Of a stretch of 64,000 nucleotides of DNA, positions 35,849 through 45,491 are shown piece by piece (the first letter of the stretch is position 1; the number at the start of each line of letters is the position of its first letter). The stretch is from Chryseobacterium taeanense (lineage in GTDB: Bacteria > Bacteroidota > Bacteroidia > Flavobacteriales > Weeksellaceae): the NCBI RefSeq assembly GCF_900099685.1, contig NZ_FNDW01000005.1, positions 186,001 through 250,000 on the forward strand, read 5' to 3'. The translations under genes and the position numbers were made by a program. The notes below the pieces were generated by a model. It was not told where the DNA came from and ran no database searches. It was given only the letters and a program-made list of their open reading frames with translations.

Positions 35849-37402
35849 ATGTTAAAAAGAAAAAAAGAGATCATCCAAGATCTTAATGCAAGACTATTTA
35901 AGGCTGCGCCAGAAGAAAAAAAAGGCTATTTGGCTCAATTGATGGACGGATATTCAAAATTGTTAATCGATGATCCTGTAAGGCCTTTTAGAGAAGAAAA
36001 TTTACAGGAAATTGCCAATAATGTTGATTACGGGATTCTGGCGGCTCTTGAAGGAACCTGGGTAAGCTATAACGCGAATTATAATAAAAACATTACCAGA
36101 CCTTCTCTTGGAAGTGGAATTCATACCACCATTATGCCTTCACCAGGTACAAATCCCGGAACAATTCCCGGAAAATTCAGTTTTGATACTGAAGAATATA
36201 TTGAAAAATTAACATTTGAATTGGTTCCTGGCGGTGTCCGTAACCGTGGTGGTGCAACTGAATTATTTTGTGGCGCGGTAAAATACGACCAAACCATTAA
36301 AAGTGTCAATAAAGTAGAAGGTAAATCAGAATTAGAATACGCCGGAATCCATGAAGAAAACGGAATGTATCTTTGGTTAAGTGATGTCTACAATTATGCT
36401 GCTACCAAAGAAACTATAGAAAAAGACCGCGGGATTCACGCTTTTTCTGAAGAGGACTACAAAAAATACGGTTATAAAGGCGACTACAGAAACGAACCTT
36501 TGGTTGAGGTGAGAGATGAAAACGGTAATTCTTCATATATTCTTTTGAGCCAGCTGAAAGAGGGACAGAAATATTATGAAATCATTCCTGCACAGGAAAT
36601 AAAACCTCTTGATGGTATTACCGGCCCGTATTTTATCCCGGATTATTCTATTTCAAGAAGTGGAGTTATCCCTCACGGAAGTACGATTACATTATTGGGA
36701 GACATTGCACCGAGCGGCCCGAATTATTTAATTAAAGGAACTCCGCAATTTCCTTATGGTGACGCAACCTGGCAACCCGATTATCTTTCCATTTCACCGA
36801 CTATGGGAGGTGCAGGCGCAAGTGTAAAAAATCCGATTAACCTTGATGAGCCTGCGCCGGCCTGGGTTCATGAAAAACTGACGGATGAAAACGATCCCGG
36901 TTCAAATAAGATCTATACGCAAAGAATTCTTGCAGACGAGTTATACCCTTACTGCGTAAGGCCTGATATGAGGTTGAGAGATACTCTGAGCGGACAAAAT
37001 GTTGCAAATTACGTCCTTATTCAGATGTCCTCAAGAATGAAAACCGGGGCACAGGGAGGAATTTTAAATGTTCCTTTTGTTAACCGTTTCGTGCCTACTG
37101 TAGAAGTAGATTTTCGCTTGTGGATTGAAACTGTGATTGAAGACGGAAAAGAAATCCTTCAGTTGCAATATGAGCAGATTATATTTTTCGAATTTGATTT
37201 CGGGAATGACGGTGGTACAACGAGTTGGCCGCACATTCAGGTGAATACACTTCGTAAAATAGAAGATATTCCTGCGGATCAGAGAAAAATTATTGATGAG
37301 CAGTTTTTTAATGCACCTTCCGGAATGAGCATGACTACACCTGCTTCTAATGCTGAGAATGCAGTAAATCCTCCTTCAGGATGCCCTTATCATAAAAGTT
37401 AA
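35849..37402 (+). CDS. Uncharacterised 517-aa protein of the GMC operon
   Basis: The family is not recognised with certainty. No signal peptide is seen. Visible features are ILAALEGTWVSYN (about 68-80), the lipocalin/nitrobindin-like opening of a beta barrel, then KLTFELVPGGVRNRGG (about 119-134), HEENGMYLWLSDVYNY (about 165-180) and IPHGSTITLLGDIAPSGP (about 275-292). The C-terminus ends with Pro/Cys-rich NPPSGCPYHKS. The last gene of the operon (22 bp after the ferritin-like gene), followed by a terminator. Perhaps a heme- or substrate-binding partner of the oxidoreductase; this is a guess from context. Confidence 0.5.
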   Translation: MLKRKKEIIQDLNARLFKAAPEEKKGYLAQLMDGYSKLLIDDPVRPFREENLQEIANNVDYGILAALEGTWVSYNANYNKNITRPSLGSGIHTTIMPSPGTNPGTIPGKFSFDTEEYIEKLTFELVPGGVRNRGGATELFCGAVKYDQTIKSVNKVEGKSELEYAGIHEENGMYLWLSDVYNYAATKETIEKDRGIHAFSEEDYKKYGYKGDYRNEPLVEVRDENGNSSYILLSQLKEGQKYYEIIPAQEIKPLDGITGPYFIPDYSISRSGVIPHGSTITLLGDIAPSGPNYLIKGTPQFPYGDATWQPDYLSISPTMGGAGASVKNPINLDEPAPAWVHEKLTDENDPGSNKIYTQRILADELYPYCVRPDMRLRDTLSGQNVANYVLIQMSSRMKTGAQGGILNVPFVNRFVPTVEVDFRLWIETVIEDGKEILQLQYEQIIFFEFDFGNDGGTTSWPHIQVNTLRKIEDIPADQRKIIDEQFFNAPSGMSMTTPASNAENAVNPPSGCPYHKS

Positions 37403-37484
37403 AATAATTATTTAAAGAGCAATGGATAGATTTTAAATCTTAGAGAAATTTTAAAAAATCTTTGGTGTATCATTGCTTCGATAC

Positions 37485-37518
37485 AAAAATCGCTACTTGT
37501 ATTAAGTGGCGATTTTTT
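37485..37518 (+). terminator. Terminator of the GMC operon
   Basis: AAATCGC-t-ACTT / AAGT-g-GCGATTT with T-run. The remaining 374-bp gap contains a -7-like box TATCTTTG at 37676-37683, about 93 bp before the next start. Confidence 0.75.
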
Positions 37519-37776
37519 ATTGTTGTAATGAAAAGGTATGATTTAAAACGCTATAAATGAATTGATTATTTTGATTCCAATTAAAGAGAAACAGCAAAGC
37601 TTTCTCAATGCTTCATGAACGATATAAGGCAAATTACCTCTGAAACTGCCTGCCTTTCTTTAATAAGAATATATCTATCTTTGATGTGTAAAAACTTTCA
37701 ATTTATAAACTTTCGATATCTTCTGAAAAATCGAATTTTTTGAAAATCAAATCACTATAAAATTTTTAAACAAAAT

Positions 37777-39792
37777 ATGGCAGAAAAATTTACAATCAGA
37801 ACTACACTAAACAAAGGTATAATTATTCCCAGTTTAATTTTTATTGTGGGTATATGCGTTCTTTCTGCTGTGTATCCGAAACTTACCGAAGAACTTTTAA
37901 ATGGAGTAAAAAACTTCATTTTCGTTAATCTGAACTGGGTGTATGTCTGGTCTGTGACTATTTTCGTTTTGTTTTTAATTTACCTTATGGTAAGCAAATA
38001 CGGAGACATCCGGTTGGGTAGAAATGACAGCCGACCAGACTACTCATTTTTTTCGTGGATCTCGATGCTTTTTGCTGCCGGAATGGGAATCGGCCTCATG
38101 TATTTCAGTGTGGCAGAACCGATGCAGCATTATTCCAACGAAGTCTTTGCCGGAAAGTCTGTGGTACAGAGAGCGCAGAATGCACAATTATATACTTTCT
38201 TCCATTGGGGAATCCATGCTTGGGCCATTTATGGAGTGGTTGGATTATCTTTGGCATATTTTACCTATCGCTACCGTTTGCCACTTTCGCTCAGGAGCTG
38301 TTTTTACCCTTTATTAAAAGATAAAATTAAAGGAAGGTGGGGAAATTTAATTGATGTTTTTGCTTTGTGCAGTACGTTTTTTGGGATTACCACTACTTTA
38401 GGATTCGGCGTGGTTCAGATCAATTCGGGATTACAGACACTCAATATTTTACCCGAAAGCAGTTTTGTATATCAGGTAATTATTGTGGCTGTTTTGGTTT
38501 CTCTGTCGATATTTTCTGCGGTAAGCGGTTTAGATAAAGGCGTAAAAATTCTCAGCAGTATCAATATTGTAAGTGTAGTAATTTTGCTTCTGTTTGTCTT
38601 GGTTTTAGGACCTACAGTTTATTTAATTGGAAGTTTTACCGAAGGAATCGGAACGTATATCAACAGTTTTTTCAGCCTTACATTTAATACACACGTTTAT
38701 GAGGAAAATACACAGCCTTGGTTTTATGACTGGACGATCTTGTACTGGGCCTGGTGGATTTCTTGGTCGCCTTATGTCGGACTTTTTATCGCAAAAATTT
38801 CTAAAGGAAGAACCATTCGAGAGTTTATTGCAGCCGTTTTGATTTTGCCGACTTTATTCAATTTTATCTGGATGTCGGTATTTGGAAACAGTGCCATTTG
38901 GTTTGATATAAATATTGCCAACGGAGCTTTAAGCCAGTTGGCCGGTAATCCTGATGCGTTGATGTTCCGTTTTTTGGAGTATCTTCCTTTAACTAAAATC
39001 GTGAGTTTTCTGGTGATTTCTATCATTATCATTTTCTTTGTAACTTCGGCAGACAGCGGAATTTTTGTCATGAATAGTATTGCCACGAAAAATGCTAAGG
39101 TTTCTCCGAAATGGCAAACTATCGGTTGGGGAATTTTGCTTGCCGTATTGGCTTTGATGCTTCTCAATGCCGGTGGTCTGGCTGCTTTGCAAAGTATGAC
39201 ACTTATTACAGCACTTCCGTTTTCCGTCATTATGTTGCTGTTCATTGTAAGCCTTGTAAAAGCTCTTTCGATTGATAGGAATTACTACGAAAAAGATTTT
39301 TCCAGCACGACAGTTCCTTGGTCAGGAGCTGCTTGGAAGGCTCGTTTGAAGCAGATTGTTTCCTTTTACGATGATGCTTCTGTAGACGAATTTATCAATG
39401 ATAGAGTAAAAGAAGCTTTCGAAGAACTGCAGTCTGAATTTTCGAAAAATAATATCGAAGCCAAAATTAATTTGTACGAAAATCCTTTAAAAATGGAGAT
39501 TGAAATCAGGCATGATATTGTTAATAATTTTCTGTATGGTGTAAAAAATGAATCCAGAATTATATCGGATTATTTGCTGACGGAAGAAAATCTTCCTGAA
39601 GTAAAAGACAATGTCGCCCATTTCCCGAAATCTTATTTTGGCGATGACAGAGACGGCTATGATGTACAATTATTTACAAAAAATGAATTGATTTCCGATG
39701 TTTTAAAACATTATGAAAGATTTTTGGAAATTATTTCTGAGGAAAATAATGAAATGTTCATAAGCAGTGATTCTAATAACAGATTTAAGTAG
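37777..39792 (+). CDS. BCCT-family betaine/choline/carnitine transporter
   Basis: A 671-aa inner-membrane protein with about 12 TM helices (residues about 15-500). The family hallmarks are present: GMGIGLMYFSVAEPMQHY (about 98-115), the FGITTTLGFGVVQ region, and the Trp-rich segment WTILYWAWWISWSPYVGLFI (about 314-333). The C-terminal about 150 residues are hydrophilic, as in BetT-type members whose tail senses osmotic stress. It likely imports glycine betaine or a similar quaternary amine. Single gene with its own upstream -7-like box. Confidence 0.92.
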   Translation: MAEKFTIRTTLNKGIIIPSLIFIVGICVLSAVYPKLTEELLNGVKNFIFVNLNWVYVWSVTIFVLFLIYLMVSKYGDIRLGRNDSRPDYSFFSWISMLFAAGMGIGLMYFSVAEPMQHYSNEVFAGKSVVQRAQNAQLYTFFHWGIHAWAIYGVVGLSLAYFTYRYRLPLSLRSCFYPLLKDKIKGRWGNLIDVFALCSTFFGITTTLGFGVVQINSGLQTLNILPESSFVYQVIIVAVLVSLSIFSAVSGLDKGVKILSSINIVSVVILLLFVLVLGPTVYLIGSFTEGIGTYINSFFSLTFNTHVYEENTQPWFYDWTILYWAWWISWSPYVGLFIAKISKGRTIREFIAAVLILPTLFNFIWMSVFGNSAIWFDINIANGALSQLAGNPDALMFRFLEYLPLTKIVSFLVISIIIIFFVTSADSGIFVMNSIATKNAKVSPKWQTIGWGILLAVLALMLLNAGGLAALQSMTLITALPFSVIMLLFIVSLVKALSIDRNYYEKDFSSTTVPWSGAAWKARLKQIVSFYDDASVDEFINDRVKEAFEELQSEFSKNNIEAKINLYENPLKMEIEIRHDIVNNFLYGVKNESRIISDYLLTEENLPEVKDNVAHFPKSYFGDDRDGYDVQLFTKNELISDVLKHYERFLEIISEENNEMFISSDSNNRFK

Positions 39793-39984
39793 TTACAAAA
39801 ATTTTACATCAATTTTGTGCGATCATAACTATAGTAGCTGTAAGCCATTGATTGAAGATTTTAACTTCGATGCTGACCAGCCGGATTAAAAATATTTTTT
39901 GTATATTACTTATCCGCAAATGCACTAACCAGGCAGATTTGTTATCACATGATACAGATCAATTGCCAATTAATATACATCATT

Positions 39985-40782
39985 ATGAAAATAGGTCTTA
40001 TCGGTTTTGGAAAGGCAGGGAAAGCTGTAGCTAATGTAATCCTTAGCAGCAAAGACTTTTCCTTACAATGGGTATTGAAGAATAAAAAAGAACCAGGAAT
40101 GTCAACAGCTAAAGAAGCCTTAAATATAGAAGCTGATGACGAAAGTATCATTTATTCTAGATCAGAGATCAATATAGATCGATTTTTTGAGAAACATCCG
40201 GTAGATATTATTGTTGATTTTTCGAATTCTGACAGCATTTTTCAATATGGAGATGCCGCCGCCCATCATGGCATCAGGATTATATCTGCCATATCACATT
40301 ATCAGGAGGAGCAGATTGCTTTTTTGAAAAAACTTTCTAAAATTACAACCGTATTCTGGTCTCCCAATATTACATTAGGTGTCAATTATCTTCTGTTTGC
40401 AGCCTCACTGTTGAAAAACATTGCTCCAGATGTAGATATCGAACTGATCGAAGAACACTTTAAGTCCAAATCTGAAGTTTCAGGCACAGCCATGAGAATT
40501 GCCGAAACATTGGATCTTGAGACAGAATCGATCAATTCTGTTCGTGCTGGGGGAATTGTAGGGAAACATGAGGTCATATTCGGCTTTCCTTATCAAACTG
40601 TGAGACTTGTTCACGAATCTATATCCCGGGAAGCATTTGGAAGCGGAGCATTGTTCGTAGCGCAAAACATCAAAAACAAAAAAGAAGGATTTTATAATTT
40701 TGAAGATATACTCCGTCCCTATTTTTTCGATCAATCCCGCTCATCTGATAGTAGCTACGAGGCATTAGGCTCTCAGTACTAG
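39985..40782 (+). CDS. DapB-like dihydrodipicolinate reductase homolog
   Basis: A 265-aa protein from the ATG at 39985 (MKIGLIGFGKAG); a longer frame from 39949 adds 12 residues with no support. The N-terminal Rossmann motif (GFGKAGKAV, 7-15) and the DapB-type substrate block IEEHFKSKSEVSGTAMRIAE (about 155-174) are visible; the usual His-His pair reads His-Phe and the Asp of K-x-D-x-P-S-G-T is not kept, so activity toward dihydrodipicolinate is uncertain. It may be the cell's lysine/DAP enzyme or a divergent paralog. It lies alone between the BCCT and SDR genes. Confidence 0.7.
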   Translation: MKIGLIGFGKAGKAVANVILSSKDFSLQWVLKNKKEPGMSTAKEALNIEADDESIIYSRSEINIDRFFEKHPVDIIVDFSNSDSIFQYGDAAAHHGIRIISAISHYQEEQIAFLKKLSKITTVFWSPNITLGVNYLLFAASLLKNIAPDVDIELIEEHFKSKSEVSGTAMRIAETLDLETESINSVRAGGIVGKHEVIFGFPYQTVRLVHESISREAFGSGALFVAQNIKNKKEGFYNFEDILRPYFFDQSRSSDSSYEALGSQY

Positions 40783-40905
40783 GTATGGGAATTCTTTAAG
40801 GCGTTAATATTTTAATTCAATATTATTTCGAGAAAATAACATTCACTGTTTGATTTTTGTAATCTATCGTTTCTATTTCGTTATAAATGATGCCAATTAT
40901 CATTC

Positions 40906-40913
40906 TACTTTTG
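40906..40913 (+). promoter_or_regulatory. -7 box for SDR gene
   Basis: TACTTTTG matches TAnnTTTG and ends 19 bp before the ATG at 40933. Confidence 0.5.
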
Positions 40914-40932
40914 TATTATAAATAAATCAGAT

Positions 40933-41769
40933 ATGAATACAAATAAAGTATGGTTTATAACGGGTGCATCCAAAGGATTGGGGCTTTCGTTAGTGAAAAA
41001 GCTCATCGAAAACGGGTGTAAAGTAGCTGCAACAAGTCGAAAATCTCAGAGCTTAGTTGATGCTGTTGGAAATTTTGATGAGCAACAATTTTTACCACTG
41101 GAAGTAGATTTAGCGAGTGAGAAGTCTATCAATGAAGCTGTTGGTAAAACCGTAGCTTACTTCGGGAAAATTGATGTTTTAGTAAACAATGCAGGGTATG
41201 GAATCGGAGGAGCTGTGGAAGAATTAAATCAGAAAGAAATTAAAGACAGTCTTGATATTAATGTATTAGCTGTTATCAAAACCATGCAATCCGTAATGCC
41301 TTATTTCAGGGAACAAAAATCAGGAAATATCATTAACATCTCTTCGATTGCGGGATTTGCTCCGGGAATTGGCTGGGGGATGTATGCTGCAACCAAATAT
41401 GCGGTAATGGGACTCTCTGAAGTTATGGCAGAAGATGTAAAAGAATTCGGTGTAAAAGTTACGGTAGTAGCACCTGGGGCATTCCGGACTGATTTTCTGC
41501 AAGATAGTTCCCTTGTTTTTGCCGAAAAGAAAATCGACGGGTATGATGCAGTAAGATCCTCACACGGGAAATACGCAACAATGAACGGAACCCAAATCGG
41601 TAACCCTGAAAATCTGGCTCAGATTTTTATGGATCTGGTAGAAAATCCTAATCCGCCGGTACGTTTGTATGTCGGAAGCGATGCCTATCATCGTGCAACG
41701 GAAAAGATCAGATTGCTTTCAGAAGAATTGGAAAACAATAAAGATATTTCTTTTTCTACCGATTTCTAA
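40933..41769 (+). CDS. Short-chain dehydrogenase/reductase
   Basis: A 278-aa classical SDR. The NAD(P) motif TGASKGLG is at about 10-17, NNAGYG at about 86-91, INISSIAGFAPG at about 134-145 (catalytic Ser) and the YAATK catalytic tetrad part at about 153-157, with VVAPGAFRTDF after it. The basic residues after the Gly motif (TSRKS, about 36-40) suggest NADPH. The substrate is unknown. The AraC regulator immediately downstream on the same strand is often paired with such SDRs and may control it. Confidence 0.9.
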   Translation: MNTNKVWFITGASKGLGLSLVKKLIENGCKVAATSRKSQSLVDAVGNFDEQQFLPLEVDLASEKSINEAVGKTVAYFGKIDVLVNNAGYGIGGAVEELNQKEIKDSLDINVLAVIKTMQSVMPYFREQKSGNIINISSIAGFAPGIGWGMYAATKYAVMGLSEVMAEDVKEFGVKVTVVAPGAFRTDFLQDSSLVFAEKKIDGYDAVRSSHGKYATMNGTQIGNPENLAQIFMDLVENPNPPVRLYVGSDAYHRATEKIRLLSEELENNKDISFSTDF

Positions 41770-41790
41770 GTGAAATATGAAATGAAAATA

Positions 41791-41825
41791 AGGGGCGTTG
41801 GAAACAAATGGACAACGCTCTTTTT
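41791..41825 (+). terminator. Terminator between SDR and AraC genes
   Basis: GCGTTG / CAACGC with flanking partial pairing and a T-run. Confidence 0.6.
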
Positions 41826-41849
41826 GTTTGATTTTTGTATATTTATGAA

Positions 41850-42764
41850 ATGAAAAAAATGCAGTCACTGGAAGAATTTTATCGCTCAAAATTTGACCGG
41901 ATTCCCGAAAATGTCCGAAATGGAGTAGGGCATTTTAATGTTTTTACAATTGATGAATACATCGGTGAAAACGCTAAGCCGGTGGTCTACAGCCGGAAAG
42001 ATTATTTTAAGATCACCCTGATTATCGGTAGAAACAGGATTCATTATGCAGATAAAGTTATTGATATCCAAAAGCAGGGATTATTTTTTACCAATCCACA
42101 GATTCCTTACAAGTTTGAATGGATTGATGATTATAAATCCGGAATTTTTTGTGTGTTTACACCTGCATTTTTTCATCACTTCGGAAATCTGAACGACTAC
42201 GAAATTTTTAAACCAGGCATGGTGCCTGTTTTTGAACTGACAGATGAGCAACTGGAAGATGTAACGCAGATTTTCAGGAAAATGCAGGCTGAAATGATTT
42301 CTGATTATGTGCATAAATATGACCTTCTCAGAAATCTGATATTTGATCTTCTGCATTATACCCTCAAAATGCAACCGACTTCAAAAACTGAAAAACAACA
42401 ACCTAATGCTTCTCAGCGGATCACTCATCTTTTTCTGGAACTTTTAGAGCGTCAGTTTCCGATAGAAGATTTGACGCAGCAGATACGCTTTCGTTCTCCG
42501 TCTGAGTTTGCAGGTCAGCTTTCCGTTCATGTCAATCATCTTAACAGGGTCATAAAAGAGGTTACGGAAAAGACAACTTCTGAGATTATTGCCGAGCGCC
42601 TTTTACAGGAAGCAAAAATTTTACTCAGGCATACTGATTGGAACATTTCAGAAATCGCCTATACATTAGCCTTCAAAGAAGCTACTCACTTCAATAATTT
42701 CTTCAAGAAGAATATGCAGATTACCCCGAATCAGTTTCGGGAGATCAGTAATGTGGGCGGATAG
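41850..42764 (+). CDS. AraC-family transcriptional regulator
   Basis: A 304-aa regulator (start ATG at 41850, MKKMQSLEEFY; an in-frame TTG at 41835 is possible). The N-terminal about 160 residues look like a cupin-type sensing domain (SRKDYFKITLIIGRNRIHYADKVIDIQ). The C-terminal about 100 residues carry two helix-turn-helix units ending in the AraC signature (IAERLLQEAKILLRHTDWNI, EIAYTLAFKEATHFNNFFKK, TPNQFREI). It likely controls the adjacent SDR gene, by position. Confidence 0.88.
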   Translation: MKKMQSLEEFYRSKFDRIPENVRNGVGHFNVFTIDEYIGENAKPVVYSRKDYFKITLIIGRNRIHYADKVIDIQKQGLFFTNPQIPYKFEWIDDYKSGIFCVFTPAFFHHFGNLNDYEIFKPGMVPVFELTDEQLEDVTQIFRKMQAEMISDYVHKYDLLRNLIFDLLHYTLKMQPTSKTEKQQPNASQRITHLFLELLERQFPIEDLTQQIRFRSPSEFAGQLSVHVNHLNRVIKEVTEKTTSEIIAERLLQEAKILLRHTDWNISEIAYTLAFKEATHFNNFFKKNMQITPNQFREISNVGG

Positions 42765-42969
42765 ATTTTTTATCAGATTGCTTTTCGCAGGAAAACAAAC
42801 AACTTAGAATAAATGTTGATTGTATTCGCATTGTTTTTTGAGACTTATTTTATTGAGGTTAACGGTTCTCGGCTTAGCGATGTGGAGGATTATAACACTT
42901 AAGTAGATGCTAAACACAAATGTTTCATAAAGGCACCTCAGCCGTCATATTGCCGAACCGATGTTATGG

Positions 42970-44007
42970 TTAGTTTTTCTTTCTCAATATTCTAATTATT
43001 CGGTTATACATTAATTCAGACATATTCCAATTATAGCCTTCAAAGTTCACCGTATTCGTAAATTGAATGACTACAGCGTCTATGTCCTTATGATATTTAG
43101 CAATGGTTTGGTATCCGGGTATCAACCCTGTATGTTCATACTTATAAATAGAGGAATAGATTTCTTGTTCTTTTTTATCTCTAAAGACAGATCCATCATT
43201 TAATGCCCGAATGAATTTACTCAAATCTTCCGCTGTCGCTAGTATTGAACCGATATTTTCCGTTTTTAAATCCTTATCATAACCTACATAGTAACCGCTC
43301 ATAACATCATCAATGTTTACGTCTTGAATTGAACCAAAAGTGTGCTTTAAATTCAACGGGTTTAATATTTCTTTTTGAATGTATTCAAATTTATTATATC
43401 CAAGAACACGGTTCATTATTTTGCTGAGTAATAAGTAATTGGTATTGGAATATTCATAATCCGCATCGGGTTTAAAGTTTGCTGGTTTATCTAAAACCAA
43501 AGCAAGTTGTTCGTTTTCGGTTTCTTTTGGAGTCGCCCAATACATATATGTATCGGTGAAGTTTGGAATACCACTTCGATGCTTAACCAACATTCGTACA
43601 GTTATTTTATCGGAATATTCTATTCTATCTTTCAATTCGGGTAAATAGTCTGAAAGTGTCTTGTCTAATGATAATTTTCCATCACGAGCCAATTTAGCAA
43701 TCGCAACTGCATTATATAATTTACTAACACTGGCAATTTTAAATAATGCATTCGGATCGGTTGGAATTCTATTTTCTCTGTTTTTGTAGCCTGAAGTATA
43801 AAATTTTGTTCGATTCCCCGTTTTGTTTACACAAACAATAATACCATCAAATCCGTAATCCGATACTTTGTCAACTTGTTCCTGAACGGTCTTTGGAAGT
43901 GGTTTTATCCAGGCTATTACAATAGGCCACGGAACAAAATACAATGAAATTATTGTTCCCAAGAACAATAAAATTATAATTATTCGTTTTGATTTTTTTT
44001 TATTCAT
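42970..44007 (-). CDS. S12-family serine hydrolase (beta-lactamase/penicillin-binding-like)
   Basis: A 345-aa protein on the minus strand with one N-terminal TM/signal-anchor (about 8-30, IIIILLFLGTIISLYFVPW), so the catalytic domain faces the periplasm. The class C-like motifs are present: S-V-S-K (SxxK, in KIASVSKLYNAV, about 92-103), Y-S-N (in YEYSNTNYLLL, about 184-194) and H-T-G (YEHTGLIPGYQT, about 290-301). The physiological substrate (peptidoglycan peptide, ester or D-amino-acid peptide) is not predictable. It is transcribed against its neighbours and appears monocistronic. Confidence 0.85.
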   Translation of the reverse strand: MNKKKSKRIIIILLFLGTIISLYFVPWPIVIAWIKPLPKTVQEQVDKVSDYGFDGIIVCVNKTGNRTKFYTSGYKNRENRIPTDPNALFKIASVSKLYNAVAIAKLARDGKLSLDKTLSDYLPELKDRIEYSDKITVRMLVKHRSGIPNFTDTYMYWATPKETENEQLALVLDKPANFKPDADYEYSNTNYLLLSKIMNRVLGYNKFEYIQKEILNPLNLKHTFGSIQDVNIDDVMSGYYVGYDKDLKTENIGSILATAEDLSKFIRALNDGSVFRDKKEQEIYSSIYKYEHTGLIPGYQTIAKYHKDIDAVVIQFTNTVNFEGYNWNMSELMYNRIIRILRKKN

Positions 44008-44399
44008 TTTGTTTTCTGAATGAAGCTGTGCTTACATTAGCCACAACTTCCAAATTTATGCGTTGCATCAATCTAGTCTATAAAAGCTTCACAAAGCCAT
44101 TGCTCAACCAATATAAAAATTTATTTTGACAATTTGATTGTAAAGTGTTTACAATTCAATTTATATCTTAATTTTCTAAATTAAATAAACTTTTTTTCTT
44201 AAATAACTTTTTAACTTACACATTTAGTGAGACACTACCAGTTTTCTAGCATTGCTATTTGAGACTTTAAATATATTCAGACATTTTATTTGGTCGATCA
44301 TACGTTTCACAAGTATGTTTTACTGCTTCACTTTAAAACTGTTTAGTTTCTCCGATTCAATACTTATCTTTACATTCATAGAAACTAATGTGAAGTTTA
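44008..44399. other. Gene-free divergent intergenic region
   Basis: About 390 AT-rich bp between the divergent S12 hydrolase and histidine kinase genes. It presumably holds both promoters; a loose -7-like TATCTTTA at about 44364 is the only candidate I see. No repeat or RNA recognised. Confidence 0.4.
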
Positions 44400-45491
44400 A
44401 TGATTGATAGTGGTAAAAATCTTATATACGGTTTAAAAAAAAGAATATTAATCTGGATAACAGCATTTCTGTTTTCCTATTTATTCATCTATCTGATTGA
44501 TCCTTTTTATTACAAAGAACTTCTTGCAAAATCATTTTTTTATATTGCAGAGGATTTTTTCTGGGTACTTTTTTTCTCTGTTATTATTGCGGAGGTAAGT
44601 TTGTTAATTGATTATTATGTTAATAAAACAATTTCCTGGAATGAAAAAAGCCTTCGAAGAGTACTGATTCAAACTGTACTTCAAATCATCGGGAGTGTCG
44701 CAGTAGTTATTCTTATTAATTTTATTTTTGAAAGTTTTTCAGATTCAACCAATGTTGATTACCGAAAAGAAATTGTACTCATTTCACAGTGGATTGCTAC
44801 CAACATCGTCGTTTCATTATTGATAAGTGCCATCAATACAGGAAATTTTCTTTTAGAAAACTGGAAAAAAACTGCCTTGGAAGCCGCTCATCATAAGTTA
44901 AAATCTTCCGAACATAAAAGAGCTGCAATGGCAGCCGAACTTCAGGCATTAAAACTTCAGATTGACCCTCATTTTATATTTAATAATTTAAGCGTTTTGT
45001 CTGAGTTGATTCTGGAAGACCAGCAACTAGGTTACGAATATTCTGAGAGTTTTGCAAAAGTTTACCGTTACCTTCTCGTCAATTCAAAAAAAGATATAAT
45101 TACGCTTGAGGAAGAACTGAAATTTTTGAATTCCTACATTTATTTAACTCAAAAAAGAATTGGCGAAGGAGTGCATTTCGATATTTCTATAAATGAAAAT
45201 TACAAGCAGTTCGTGCTTCCGCCTTTATCGCTTCAGTTTTTGGTAGAAAATGCATTGAAGCATAACCAGACATCAAAATCAAATCCTTTAAAGATTAACA
45301 TTTCAACTACAAATGATAAGTATTTATTAGTGTATAATACATTAGTGCCATTAATTAATAATAGTAAATCTGCTGGTTTAGGAATAAAAAATATAATTAA
45401 TCGTTTTGAATTTTTAGGAGACAGAAAACCAATTATTCTGAAGACTGATAAGGATTTCATTGCTAAAATTCCATTATATGAAAATCAATAA
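44400..45491 (+). CDS. LytS/YehU-type sensor histidine kinase
   Basis: A 363-aa membrane kinase. Four TM segments lie in the first about 150 residues (about 14-32, 46-66, 90-112, 128-146), followed by a coiled linker and the His_kinase domain of the LytS class: LQIDPHFIFNNLSVLSELIL (about 186-205, phospho-acceptor His) and an ATPase with LVENALKHNQ (about 282-291) and SAGLGIKNIINRF (about 324-336). Its stop overlaps the start of the LytTR response regulator, so the two form a two-component system. Its stimulus is unknown; the SMR and RND pumps just downstream make drug or envelope stress a reasonable guess. Confidence 0.9.
   Translation: MIDSGKNLIYGLKKRILIWITAFLFSYLFIYLIDPFYYKELLAKSFFYIAEDFFWVLFFSVIIAEVSLLIDYYVNKTISWNEKSLRRVLIQTVLQIIGSVAVVILINFIFESFSDSTNVDYRKEIVLISQWIATNIVVSLLISAINTGNFLLENWKKTALEAAHHKLKSSEHKRAAMAAELQALKLQIDPHFIFNNLSVLSELILEDQQLGYEYSESFAKVYRYLLVNSKKDIITLEEELKFLNSYIYLTQKRIGEGVHFDISINENYKQFVLPPLSLQFLVENALKHNQTSKSNPLKINISTTNDKYLLVYNTLVPLINNSKSAGLGIKNIINRFEFLGDRKPIILKTDKDFIAKIPLYENQ

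Noticed and set aside
42970..44007. S12 hydrolase as a ClbP-like prodrug peptidase for the NRPS product
   Set aside because: It has only one N-terminal TM segment, lacks the C-terminal TM helices of ClbP-type enzymes, and lies 15 kb from the NRPS among unrelated genes.
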